Below are positions 7,618-13,425 of a DNA stretch of 13,425 nt, piece after piece. Position 1 is the stretch's first letter. The number at the start of each line of letters is the position of its first letter. The notes below the pieces were generated by a model that searched no databases, was not told the DNA's origin, and saw only the letters and a program-made list of their open reading frames with translations. A program made the translations under genes and the position numbers. This DNA is from Pseudomonadota bacterium (GTDB taxonomy: Bacteria > Pseudomonadota > Alphaproteobacteria > Rhizobiales > Tepidamorphaceae): positions 1 through 13,425 of the forward strand of contig JAEYRQ010000475.1 of the NCBI GenBank assembly GCA_023435545.1, given 5' to 3'.

Positions 7618-7667
7618 TGTGAACTAGAACGCGCCCAGGAATATTATCTGTGAGTTGAGTTCATAAT
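7618..7667. promoter_or_regulatory. divergent aldo/keto reductase-LysR control region with inverted repeats
   Basis: The 112-bp gap between the two divergent genes is AT-rich next to the LysR start. Two symmetric elements are visible: TGAACT (7620-7625) with AGTTCA (7658-7663), 32 nt apart, and ATTAT (7643-7647) with ATAAT (7663-7667), 15 nt apart. The second overlaps the LysR ATG. LysR proteins typically bind interrupted dyads in such gaps to activate the divergent gene and repress themselves. A possible LysR -10 is TATTAT at 7642-7647, without a good -35. Binding is inferred. Confidence 0.4.
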
Positions 7668-8574
7668 GCGCCGGCACGAGGTCAACCGGTCGGGGGAGTT
7701 GGAGGTGTTCGTCCGGGCAGTCGAGTTCGGCGGGTTTTCACCTGCCGCGCGCGCTGCCGGCATGACGCCTTCGGCGGTGAGCAAGCTCATCGCCCGACTG
7801 GAAGGCCGGCTGGGCACAAGGCTGCTCAACCGTTCGACCCGTCAATTGCAGCTCACGCCGGAAGGCTGCGCCTTCTATGAACGTGCAACACGCATCCTTG
7901 CCGATCTGGATGACGCCGAGCGTGCGGCAGGCGCGGGCGTTCAGCCGGTGGGCCGCGTGACGATCAACACCAGCGCCTCCTATGGCAGCCACGTCCTGGC
8001 CCGGGTCCTGCCGGACTTCCTGTGCCGTCATCCGCGCGTAACGCTGGATATCGTGCACACCGATGCGGTCGTGGATCTTCTCGCCGAGCGTGCTGACGTC
8101 GCGATCCGCGCTGGTCCGTTGAAGAGTTCCAGCCTGGTCGCACGCAAGCTCGGGGAGACGGCACTGACGATCGTTGCCGCGCCGTCCTACCTCGGCCGAT
8201 GCGGCGAGCCGCGCACCATCGCCGATCTCCAGACGCACAACCGCCTCGGATTTGGTTATCGCCGCGACCCCGAGGGTTGGCGTCTTCGGGAGAACGGAGA
8301 GATCGTCGTCATTCCCGCCACCGGGCGAGTCCAGGTGAGCGATGGCGAGGGCCTGCGGAATCTCGCATTGGCTGGCCTCGGCCTCGCCCGCCTGGCGGCC
8401 TTCACGGTACGCGAGGATATCGCCGCCGGGCGGCTGGTGCCGATCCTCGTCGATCTCGATCCCGGCGATACCGAGGCGTTCCACGCGGTCTTTGCCGGTC
8501 AGGGCGGTCCGCTGCCGTCGCGCGTCAGGGCTCTGCTCGATTTCCTGGCCGAACGTGGGCGCGTGGAAGGTTGA
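7666..8574 (+). CDS. LysR-family transcriptional regulator
   Basis: A 302-residue DNA-binding regulator. Residues 11-70 form the winged helix-turn-helix (ELEVFVRAVEFGGFSPAA..., MTPSAVSKLIARLEGRLG, then RLLNRSTRQLQLTPEG), which is the family signature. Residues about 93-298 form the periplasmic-binding-protein-like effector domain (VGRVTINTSASYGSHVLARVL at its start). Its length is normal. The ATG at 7666 is chosen because it lies just before the HTH. No strong Shine-Dalgarno is present, so weak expression is possible. It is divergent from the aldo/keto reductase and probably regulates it in response to a small ligand, not identifiable here. It converges with the broken FMN dehydrogenase gene downstream. 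Confidence 0.93.
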   Translation: MRRHEVNRSGELEVFVRAVEFGGFSPAARAAGMTPSAVSKLIARLEGRLGTRLLNRSTRQLQLTPEGCAFYERATRILADLDDAERAAGAGVQPVGRVTINTSASYGSHVLARVLPDFLCRHPRVTLDIVHTDAVVDLLAERADVAIRAGPLKSSSLVARKLGETALTIVAAPSYLGRCGEPRTIADLQTHNRLGFGYRRDPEGWRLRENGEIVVIPATGRVQVSDGEGLRNLALAGLGLARLAAFTVREDIAAGRLVPILVDLDPGDTEAFHAVFAGQGGPLPSRVRALLDFLAERGRVEG

Positions 8575-8603
8575 AGGGCCGCCCGTGGGACCGGGATCGC
8601 TCT

Positions 8604-8622
8604 GGATCGTGACAGCCGATCC
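8604..8622. terminator. possible hairpin in the convergent gap
   Basis: GGATCG (8604-8609) and CGATCC (8617-8622) form a perfect 6-bp stem with a 7-nt loop in the 89-bp gap between the convergent LysR gene and the hydroxyacid dehydrogenase remnant. Its position suits a two-way terminator, but no T-run follows on either strand, so the call is weak. Confidence 0.3.
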
Positions 8623-8663
8623 TCGGGGACGGCGCTACGTCTTCGATGAGTGGGTCGGAAGCG

Positions 8664-9809
8664 TCACCGTCGGTGGCGATCGACCACGACCTGATCCGGC
8701 CGCGCAACGCCCAGCAGCGCCATGGCGGTGTCCATCTCGCGCAGGATCATGCGCAGCGCGGCCTCGGCGCCCTTTTCGCCGCCCGCGGCGAGCCCCCAGA
8801 GAGGCAGCCGGCCGAGCAGGACGGCCTGGGCACCCGAGGCGATGTATTTGAGCACGTCCGTCCCGCGCCGGACGCCGCTGTCGGCAAGTACCGTCAGGCG
8901 CCCGCGGACGGCCTTGGCGATCGCGGGCAGGACGTCCACCGGCGCCGGCAGGCAGTCCAGGTTGCGCGCGCCGTGCGAGGAGACCACCACCGCGTCCGCG
9001 CCGGCGTCGATGGCGCGTTCGGCTTCCTCCACCGACAGAATGCCCTTGACGATCAGCTTGCCCGGCCACGCGTCGCGCAGCTTGCGGACGTCACTCCAGT
9101 TGAGCGTGTGATCCAGGCGCACCGCGTCCTCGACGCTGGGCCTAGTTATCGATCCGCGGAACTCCGGCGGGTAGTGGCCGTAGGTCGGCATGCCCTCGGT
9201 GATCAGGTAGCGCATGAGGACGCGCGCCACTCAGCCGGGGTGCATCGCAAAGTCCGCCACGCTTCGCAGCGAGGGTGCGAACGGCATGGAAAAGCCGTTG
9301 TGCTGGTTGTACTCCCGGTTCGGTGAAACCGGGGTGTCGGCGGTGACGACGAGACATGTGCAGCCGCTGTGCCTGACACGTTCGAGCAGGCGCATCGTGC
9401 GCTCACGGTCACGCCAGACGTAGAGCTGGAACCAGAGTTCGGCCCCGGGCGCCCCGGCGCGGATGGTTTCGATCGGCGTTATGGACTGCGTGGAAACGCA
9501 GAACGGGATGCCGACGGCGGACGCGGCGCGGGCGAGCTTCGTCTCGCCGTCGAAGGCGACGAGCCCCGCGAGCGCTGTCGGCGCAACCGCGATCGGTGCG
9601 GCGGCCTGCACACCGAGGATCCTCGTTGCCAGATCTCTCGCGTCGTATCCGGCCAGGACGGACGGGCGGAGCATGACCCCATCAAGCGAGCTGCGGAGCC
9701 GCTTGAGCGCGACCTCGTCCTCGGTTCCGCGGTCGATATACTCGAACAGCCCGCGTGGCAGGATGCGCCGGGCAAGTTGACGAAAGTCCTCGGCGTTCAG
9801 CGGAGGCAT
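8664..9809 (-). pseudogene. FMN-dependent 2-hydroxyacid dehydrogenase/oxidase, interrupted by an in-frame TGA
   Basis: Reading through one stop, the frame encodes 381 positions, the normal size of the family that oxidises L-lactate, glycolate or mandelate using FMN. The first part (192 residues from the ATG at 9809) has LFEYIDRGTEDE, FQLYVWRDRERT, TADTPVSPNRE and NGFSMPF. The second part has VKGILSVEEA with Lys255, the catalytic SHGARNLD (His279, Arg282) and the FMN phosphate segment DSGVRRGTDV...GRLPLWGL. The stop at 9231-9233 falls after HPG, where relatives have a Trp (HPxW), so a TGG to TGA change is the simplest explanation; frame and flanks are otherwise intact. Neither half has all the active-site parts. 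The start lies 7 bp after the XRE regulator stop, so the two were co-transcribed. Alternatives are a sequencing error or readthrough. A GTG directly after the TGA could restart translation but lacks a ribosome site. Confidence 0.85.
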
Positions 9810-9816
9810 CCGGCGA

Positions 9817-10428
9817 TCAGGACGCGATGACCCAGATCACTTCCGCATCCTCGGGGCCCTCGGAAAGCCAGATGTGCGGCGTGCTGGCATCGTAGTAGAG
9901 GGAGTCGCCGGTGTTGAGGGTCAGAGGCTCGTAGATCTGGCTGTGCACGATCATCGTGCCCTTGACGACGGTGACGAATATCTCGGCGTCGCTGACCGGC
10001 CATGACCCGTAATCGGCAGCCGACCGCGCCGTCACGCGGCTGCGGATCGGCGTCATCTTCTTGTCGAGCAGGTCGGCGCACAGAAGCGTGTTCGCGCAGC
10101 TGTTCGACTGATACGGACGCCCGTCGCTGGCGCGCGTGACACTGCGGCGGCCGGCCAGGCTACGCGCCGGCTCCTTCTCGTTGAGCAGGTCGACGACATC
10201 CATCCCATAGCCCCGCGCCACGCGCTGCACAGTGGCGATCGTCGGGGACAGTTCGTTGCGTTCGATCTTGGACAGCGCCGAGGCGGAGACTCCGGTGTGG
10301 CGGCTCGCCTGCTGCAGCGTCCAGCCGCGCTGCTGACGCAGCTGCGACAGGCGGGCGCCGAGGTCGAGCTCCGGCTGGGCCGCAATATCAGGCAGGTCGG
10401 CTGCAAGCTCGGGCGGTATGATGCTCAT
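9817..10428 (-). CDS. XRE-family regulator with C-terminal cupin domain
   Basis: A 203-residue transcription factor. Residues 24-82 form a helix-turn-helix of the Cro/CI type (LSQLRQQRGWTLQQASRHTG, VSASALSKIERNELSPTIATV). Residues about 125-203 form a cupin sensor domain with the typical turn LNTGDSLYYDASTPH (His185). This architecture usually gives repressors or dual regulators that sense a small molecule of the pathway they control. The ATG at 10428 is preceded by GGAAGG, a little far (about 12 nt). It is the first gene of a two-gene unit with the broken hydroxyacid dehydrogenase and is divergent from the TRAP operon. The likely targets are both, through the intergenic inverted repeat at 10550-10570. 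Identity of the effector is unknown; a hydroxy acid is an inference from context. Confidence 0.92.
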   Translation of the reverse strand: MSIIPPELAADLPDIAAQPELDLGARLSQLRQQRGWTLQQASRHTGVSASALSKIERNELSPTIATVQRVARGYGMDVVDLLNEKEPARSLAGRRSVTRASDGRPYQSNSCANTLLCADLLDKKMTPIRSRVTARSAADYGSWPVSDAEIFVTVVKGTMIVHSQIYEPLTLNTGDSLYYDASTPHIWLSEGPEDAEVIWVIAS

Positions 10429-10519
10429 TGCTGTCTTCGTCCTTCCGCCAGAGGCGAGCTCGGAGCGCCTTATACAACGCGCGGGCGCGACACGGAAGTG
10501 AGGATAGGGTCATTCATCC

Positions 10520-10525
10520 ATTATA
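10520..10525 (-). promoter_or_regulatory. leftward -10 box, probable promoter of the XRE regulator gene
   Basis: On the minus strand the bases read TATAAT, a perfect sigma-70 -10 element, in an AT-rich stretch. It would give a leader of roughly 85 nt before the regulator ATG at 10428. No good -35 lies 16-18 bp upstream, which suggests an activator-dependent or weak promoter. TATAAG on the minus strand at 10469-10474 is a second, poorer candidate nearer the gene. Confidence 0.45.
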
Positions 10526-10548
10526 GGATACATATTCCATGATACGAC

Positions 10549-10576
10549 TTGACAGATCGGCGGTCTGTCATATGGT
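10549..10576 (+). promoter_or_regulatory. promoter of the TRAP operon
   Basis: TTGACA at 10549-10554 is a perfect -35 box. Sixteen bases later TATGGT (10571-10576) is a 4-of-6 match to the -10 consensus. Transcription would begin near 10583, giving a leader of about 130 nt before dctP. The inverted repeat at 10550-10570 covers the -35 box and the spacer, so a bound protein would block polymerase. Confidence 0.55.
10550..10570. promoter_or_regulatory. inverted-repeat operator candidate for the XRE-cupin regulator
   Basis: TGACAGA (10550-10556) and TCTGTCA (10564-10570) are perfect 7-bp inverted arms around a 7-nt spacer. Arm centres are 14 bp apart, within reach of one XRE-type dimer though longer than one helical turn. 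It overlaps the -35 box of the TRAP promoter and lies upstream of the leftward -10, so one site could control both directions. The protein partner is inferred from adjacency. Confidence 0.5.
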
Positions 10577-10714
10577 GGATACAAACACGGGCGAGCCAAC
10601 GCCCCGCGGGAACAACACGCATTCGAGAACCGAGGGTGAGCTGTCATGCCGCGCGGGCACGTTCCGCGGGAAGGTTCACTGCGGCCATCCAAACCCAAAC
10701 CGGGAGATTGTCAG

Positions 10715-11749
10715 ATGAACACCACCCTGCGGAAGCTGCGCGCGCTGCCGGTCGCCGTCGCGCTCGGCGCGGCCGTGCTGGCGGCGCCTGTCGCCGAGGC
10801 ACAGACCGTCGTGCGCTTCGGCCATGTCGACGGCGAGGGCGATCTGCTCGCCAATCCTTACTGGGCCTTCACGGAGGTCTTCGGCTCCATCGTCAAGACC
10901 CAGACGCAGGGGCGCTACGAAATCCAGGTCTTCCCCAGCGGCCAGCTCGGTGACCTCGAATCCCTCCTCGACCAGAATGTGAAGGGTTCGCTGCAGATCG
11001 TCGGCGGGCTGAATGCCGGCCATGTCGGCGCCTACGCGCCCGCCGCGCAGGTGCTGGAGATGCCCTATACCTTCCCGACCACCGAGGTCGCGCGCAAGGT
11101 TCTCGAGGGCGAGTTCGGCCAGAAGCTTTCTGACACGATCGCCGAGCAGGGCGGGGTGCGCATCCTTTCCTACCTGCCGTCGGCGTTTCGCAATTTCTCC
11201 AATTCGGTCCGCCAGATCCGCACGCCGGACGACATGGTCGGGCTCAAGATCCGCACCCAGCAGGTTCCGATCCACGTGAAGATGGTCGAGGCGCTCGGCG
11301 CTTCACCCACCCCGATCGCCTGGGCCGAGCTCTACAGCGCGCTGCAGACCGGCGTCGTCGACGGCCAGGAGAACGCACCCTACACGATGCTGCTCGCCAA
11401 CCTGCAGCAGGTGCAGAAGTTCTACACCCTCGATCATCACCTGATAAACATGCCGCTCATCACCATCAACGAGGACTTCTACCAGGGCCTCTCGGATGAG
11501 GACAAAGCGATCTTCGAGTACGCGGCACGCGAGGCGACGTTTGCCATGCTCGGCATCATCACGGCGAAGGAGTCGCAGGATCTCAAGGTGATCTCGGAGG
11601 CGGGCGTGGAAATCTACCAGCCCACTCCCGAAGAGTTCCAGTTGTTCGTCGACAAGGTGCAGCAGCCGATCGCCGAGATCCTCTCGGCCCAGGTCGGTCA
11701 GGAACTGATCGACGAGTTGCAGGCAGCCGTCAAAGCGGCGCAGGACTAG
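10715..11749 (+). CDS. dctP: TRAP transporter substrate-binding protein, DctP family
   Basis: A 344-residue periplasmic protein that captures an organic acid, commonly a C4-dicarboxylate, 2-oxo or hydroxy acid, and passes it to the DctQM membrane complex. It has a Sec signal (LRKLRALPVAVALGAAVLA, AEA|Q cleavage after residue 29). Family marks are FGHVDGEGDLL (35-45), FPSGQLGDLESLLDQNVKGS (73-92) and GLKIRTQ with Arg180, the residue that normally salt-bridges the ligand carboxylate. AWAELYSALQTGVVDGQENAP (202-222) is the DctP core signature. The ATG at 10715 follows GGGAGA at good spacing and directly precedes the signal peptide; the frame extends to 10646 but adds no signal features. It is first in dctP-dctQ-dctM. 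The ligand cannot be read from sequence; the neighbouring hydroxyacid enzyme remnant makes a 2-hydroxy acid a reasonable guess. Confidence 0.94.
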   Translation: MNTTLRKLRALPVAVALGAAVLAAPVAEAQTVVRFGHVDGEGDLLANPYWAFTEVFGSIVKTQTQGRYEIQVFPSGQLGDLESLLDQNVKGSLQIVGGLNAGHVGAYAPAAQVLEMPYTFPTTEVARKVLEGEFGQKLSDTIAEQGGVRILSYLPSAFRNFSNSVRQIRTPDDMVGLKIRTQQVPIHVKMVEALGASPTPIAWAELYSALQTGVVDGQENAPYTMLLANLQQVQKFYTLDHHLINMPLITINEDFYQGLSDEDKAIFEYAAREATFAMLGIITAKESQDLKVISEAGVEIYQPTPEEFQLFVDKVQQPIAEILSAQVGQELIDELQAAVKAAQD

Positions 11750-11760
11750 GCGGCACCCAG

Positions 11761-11782
11761 GCCCGCGGCGAAAGCCGCGGGC
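11761..11782 (+). other. intercistronic GC hairpin with GAAA tetraloop between dctP and dctQ
   Basis: GCCCGCGGC (11761-11769), GAAA (11770-11773) and GCCGCGGGC (11774-11782) form a perfect 9-bp stem capped by a GNRA loop, 11 nt after the dctP stop. No T-run follows, so it is unlikely to stop transcription fully. Its position suits protection of the dctP message from 3' exonucleases or partial attenuation, which would yield more binding protein than membrane subunits. It ends 15 nt before the dctQ ribosome site (GGAG, 11798-11801), leaving that site free. Confidence 0.75.
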
Positions 11783-11807
11783 ACTCTCGCCGCGCGCGGA
11801 GACCGCC

Positions 11808-12323
11808 ATGCTCAGGACCCTCGACATGCTCGCCGAAACCCTCGGCTTCCTGGCGTCGGTCGTCGCTCGGCTGATATTGCTCTTCGTCGCGGCCGTCCTG
11901 TTTCTCCAGGTGGTGCTGCGCTACGGGTTCGGGTTTTCGCTGCCCTGGCCGGAGGAGGCGGCGCGCTACCTGATGATCTGGGTGGTGATGCTGGCCGGTT
12001 CGCTGCTGGTCAAGGACGACCAGCTCGTCCGCGTCGACTTCTTCGACCACTACTGGCCGACCCGGGCGATCGCCTACCGCAACGCGGTGTTCCGCGTCAT
12101 GCTCGCCGTGCTGCTCGGCGTCATGGTCTGGAAGGGCTACGAGAACGCCGCCTTCGGCGCGCGGCGCACCTCCGCCACGCTCGGCATCAGCTTCTACTGG
12201 ATCTACCTCTCCATCCCGGTCGGCGCCGGCCTGATGATGTTCCACATGCTGGTGCACGCCCTGCGTGATCTCCTCGGTCACGCGCGGAACGCGCGGCCCT
12301 CCATCCTCAACGCCGAAATCTAG
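11808..12323 (+). CDS. dctQ: TRAP transporter small permease, DctQ family
   Basis: A 171-residue inner-membrane protein with four hydrophobic segments (about 13-37, 52-68, 92-110 and 127-150), the standard DctQ layout. The signature LPWPEEAARYLMIWVVMLAG (45-64) is clear. It forms the small subunit that pairs with DctM for Na+-driven uptake and helps dock DctP. The ATG at 11808 has GGAG six bases upstream. It follows dctP by 58 bp containing the hairpin and precedes dctM by 22 bp. Length is usual for the family. A short basic C-terminal tail (GHARNARPS) faces the cytoplasm by the positive-inside rule. Confidence 0.93.
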   Translation: MLRTLDMLAETLGFLASVVARLILLFVAAVLFLQVVLRYGFGFSLPWPEEAARYLMIWVVMLAGSLLVKDDQLVRVDFFDHYWPTRAIAYRNAVFRVMLAVLLGVMVWKGYENAAFGARRTSATLGISFYWIYLSIPVGAGLMMFHMLVHALRDLLGHARNARPSILNAEI

Positions 12324-12345
12324 GGCCGGGATCTAGGGAACGCCG

Positions 12346-13425
12346 ATGGATCAACCGCTCCTCATCGTTATCGGCCTGCTGCTCCTGCTGATGATCCTGG
12401 GGAGCCCGGTGATCTTCGCCATCGGCTTCGCCGGAATGGCCTATTTCTTCGTGAAGCCGGGCATGACCGACATGCTCGATGTCTTCGCGCACAAGTTCTT
12501 CACCGGGATGGACGTGTTCATCTGGCTGTCGATCCCGCTGTTCATCATCGCCGGCGAGATCATGACCGCCATCGGCATGACCGACAGGCTGGTCAACCTG
12601 TCGCGGCTGCTTGTCGGCCGGCTTCGCGGCGGGCTCGCCTATGTCAACGTGGTCGGCTCGATGATGTTCGCGGGCGTTTCCGGCTCGGCGCTGGCGGACA
12701 TCTCGGCGCTTGGCCCGGTCGAGATCAAGATGATGGAGAAGGACGGCTACCGGAAGGACTTCTCCGCCGCGCTCACCGTCTCCTCGGCGATCCAGGGACC
12801 GATCATCCCCCCCTCGATCCCGCTCATCGTCTTCGCGGCGCTCACCAATACCTCCGTAGCGGCGCTCTTCCTTGCAGGCGCCGTGCCGGGTCTGATGCTG
12901 GGCCTGGCCCAGATGGCCGTCGTCTATTACCTCGCGAGCCGCAAGGGATTCCCCCGGAACCCGATCACGGATCTGACCTTCGCGGTGGCCGCCGGCATCG
13001 TCTTCAACGCCTTCTGGGCGATCATCATGCCGGCGATCATCATCGGCGGCATCGTATCGGGCATTTTCACGGCCACGGAAGCCGCTGCGGTCGCCGTCGC
13101 CTACGCCCTGTTGATCGGCACGCTGGCGTACCGCAACCTGTCTCTGAAGGCCTTCTGGGGCATTCTCGACCGTGCCGCGCGGACTTCGGCGTCCGTCTAC
13201 CTGATCGTCGGCTTCGCCACCATCATCAGCTGGATCCTGGCCAACGAGCGCCTTCCGACCGAACTCAATACGCTGGTCAGGGAGATGCAGCTCGAACCAT
13301 GGATGCTGCTGCTGGCGCTCAACGTCTTCTTCCTGATCAACGGCCTTTGGATCGGCGACTCGGTGCAGCTGCTGCTGTTCGCGCCGCTGTTTACGCCCAT
13401 CCTTGCCGCGATGGGCGTCGATCCG
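12346..13425 (+). CDS. dctM: TRAP transporter large permease, DctM family (3' end cut by window edge)
   Basis: From the ATG at 12346, an uninterrupted frame of 360 codons runs off the right edge; full-length relatives have about 425-430 residues, so roughly 65 are missing. It forms the transport channel of the TRAP system in the inner membrane. Hydrophobic helices dominate throughout. The family motifs SGSALAD (112-118), followed by ISALGPVEIKMM, and GPIIPPSIP (151-159) are both intact, as is FTATEAAAVAVAYA further on. The start is supported by AGGGA five to six bases upstream and by the DctM-like N-terminus (LLLLMILGSPVIFAIGF). No reading frame for it appears in short-ORF views only because its stop lies outside the window. 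Confidence 0.94.
   Translation, partial: MDQPLLIVIGLLLLLMILGSPVIFAIGFAGMAYFFVKPGMTDMLDVFAHKFFTGMDVFIWLSIPLFIIAGEIMTAIGMTDRLVNLSRLLVGRLRGGLAYVNVVGSMMFAGVSGSALADISALGPVEIKMMEKDGYRKDFSAALTVSSAIQGPIIPPSIPLIVFAALTNTSVAALFLAGAVPGLMLGLAQMAVVYYLASRKGFPRNPITDLTFAVAAGIVFNAFWAIIMPAIIIGGIVSGIFTATEAAAVAVAYALLIGTLAYRNLSLKAFWGILDRAARTSASVYLIVGFATIISWILANERLPTELNTLVREMQLEPWMLLLALNVFFLINGLWIGDSVQLLLFAPLFTPILAAMGVDP

Larger units (their letters stand above)
10429..10714. other. 286-bp divergent regulatory region between XRE regulator and TRAP operon
   Basis: No credible gene lies here. It holds a rightward promoter with an operator-like inverted repeat (10549-10576) and a leftward TATAAT (10520-10525). GGATAC occurs at 10526-10531 and again at 10577-10582, flanking the inverted repeat. 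CCGCGGGAA occurs at 10604-10612 and 10664-10672 in the probable dctP leader. The AT-rich island around 10510-10545 contrasts with the GC-rich surroundings, as expected for a promoter. Confidence 0.6.

Noticed and set aside
9231..9233. TGA as a selenocysteine or reassigned Trp codon
   Set aside because: Other genes here use TGA as a normal stop, the position is not catalytic in the family, and no SECIS-like element was recognised; a nonsense change or sequencing error is simpler.
10604..10672. CCGCGGGAA direct repeat in the dctP leader
   Set aside because: Only nine bases in GC-rich DNA with no extension; not enough to call a regulatory element.
1..13425. CRISPR array, insertion sequence, attachment site, tRNA or origin
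   Set aside because: No regularly spaced repeats, transposase or integrase motifs, terminal inverted repeats or tRNA-like folds were recognised on either strand.

Overview
The window is GC-rich, densely coded DNA typical of a free-living alphaproteobacterium. That placement is inferred from base composition, the TRAP transporter and the gene types; there is no rRNA or other phylogenetic marker. I see no tRNA, rRNA, CRISPR array, insertion sequence or phage gene. It reads as an accessory catabolic and transport region with three regulatory neighbourhoods. It holds eleven intact or edge-cut protein genes plus one gene broken by an in-frame stop.

Region A (1-5406, all on the minus strand, read right to left) looks like a five-gene operon. 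The order is a small XapX-type membrane protein, an isochorismatase-family cysteine hydrolase, a Tat-exported YtcJ-type amidohydrolase with an unusual Cys/His-rich tail, an MFS exporter of the EntS/MFS_3 type with a soluble C-terminal domain, and a chloroperoxidase-like alpha/beta hydrolase cut by the left edge. The mix of two kinds of C-N hydrolase, an esterase-type hydrolase and an efflux pump suggests breakdown or detoxification of an amide- or ester-containing compound. The substrate cannot be read from sequence.

Region B (5498-8574) has a secreted alpha/beta hydrolase and an aldo/keto reductase on the minus strand. A divergent LysR-type regulator starts 112 bp from the reductase and probably controls it, and perhaps the hydrolase too.

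Region C (8664-13425) has, on the minus strand, an XRE-cupin regulator followed 7 bp later by an FMN-dependent 2-hydroxyacid dehydrogenase/oxidase gene. That gene is interrupted by a TGA exactly where a Trp codon is expected. Divergently, on the plus strand, lies a dctP-dctQ-dctM TRAP transporter operon, with dctM cut by the right edge. The shared 286-bp intergenic region has a strong -35 box overlapped by a 7-7-7 inverted repeat, a good candidate operator for the XRE regulator. A perfect GC-rich hairpin with a GAAA loop sits between dctP and dctQ. The layout suggests regulated uptake of a small organic acid, possibly a 2-hydroxy acid, whose cytoplasmic oxidation enzyme is now inactivated in this sequence.
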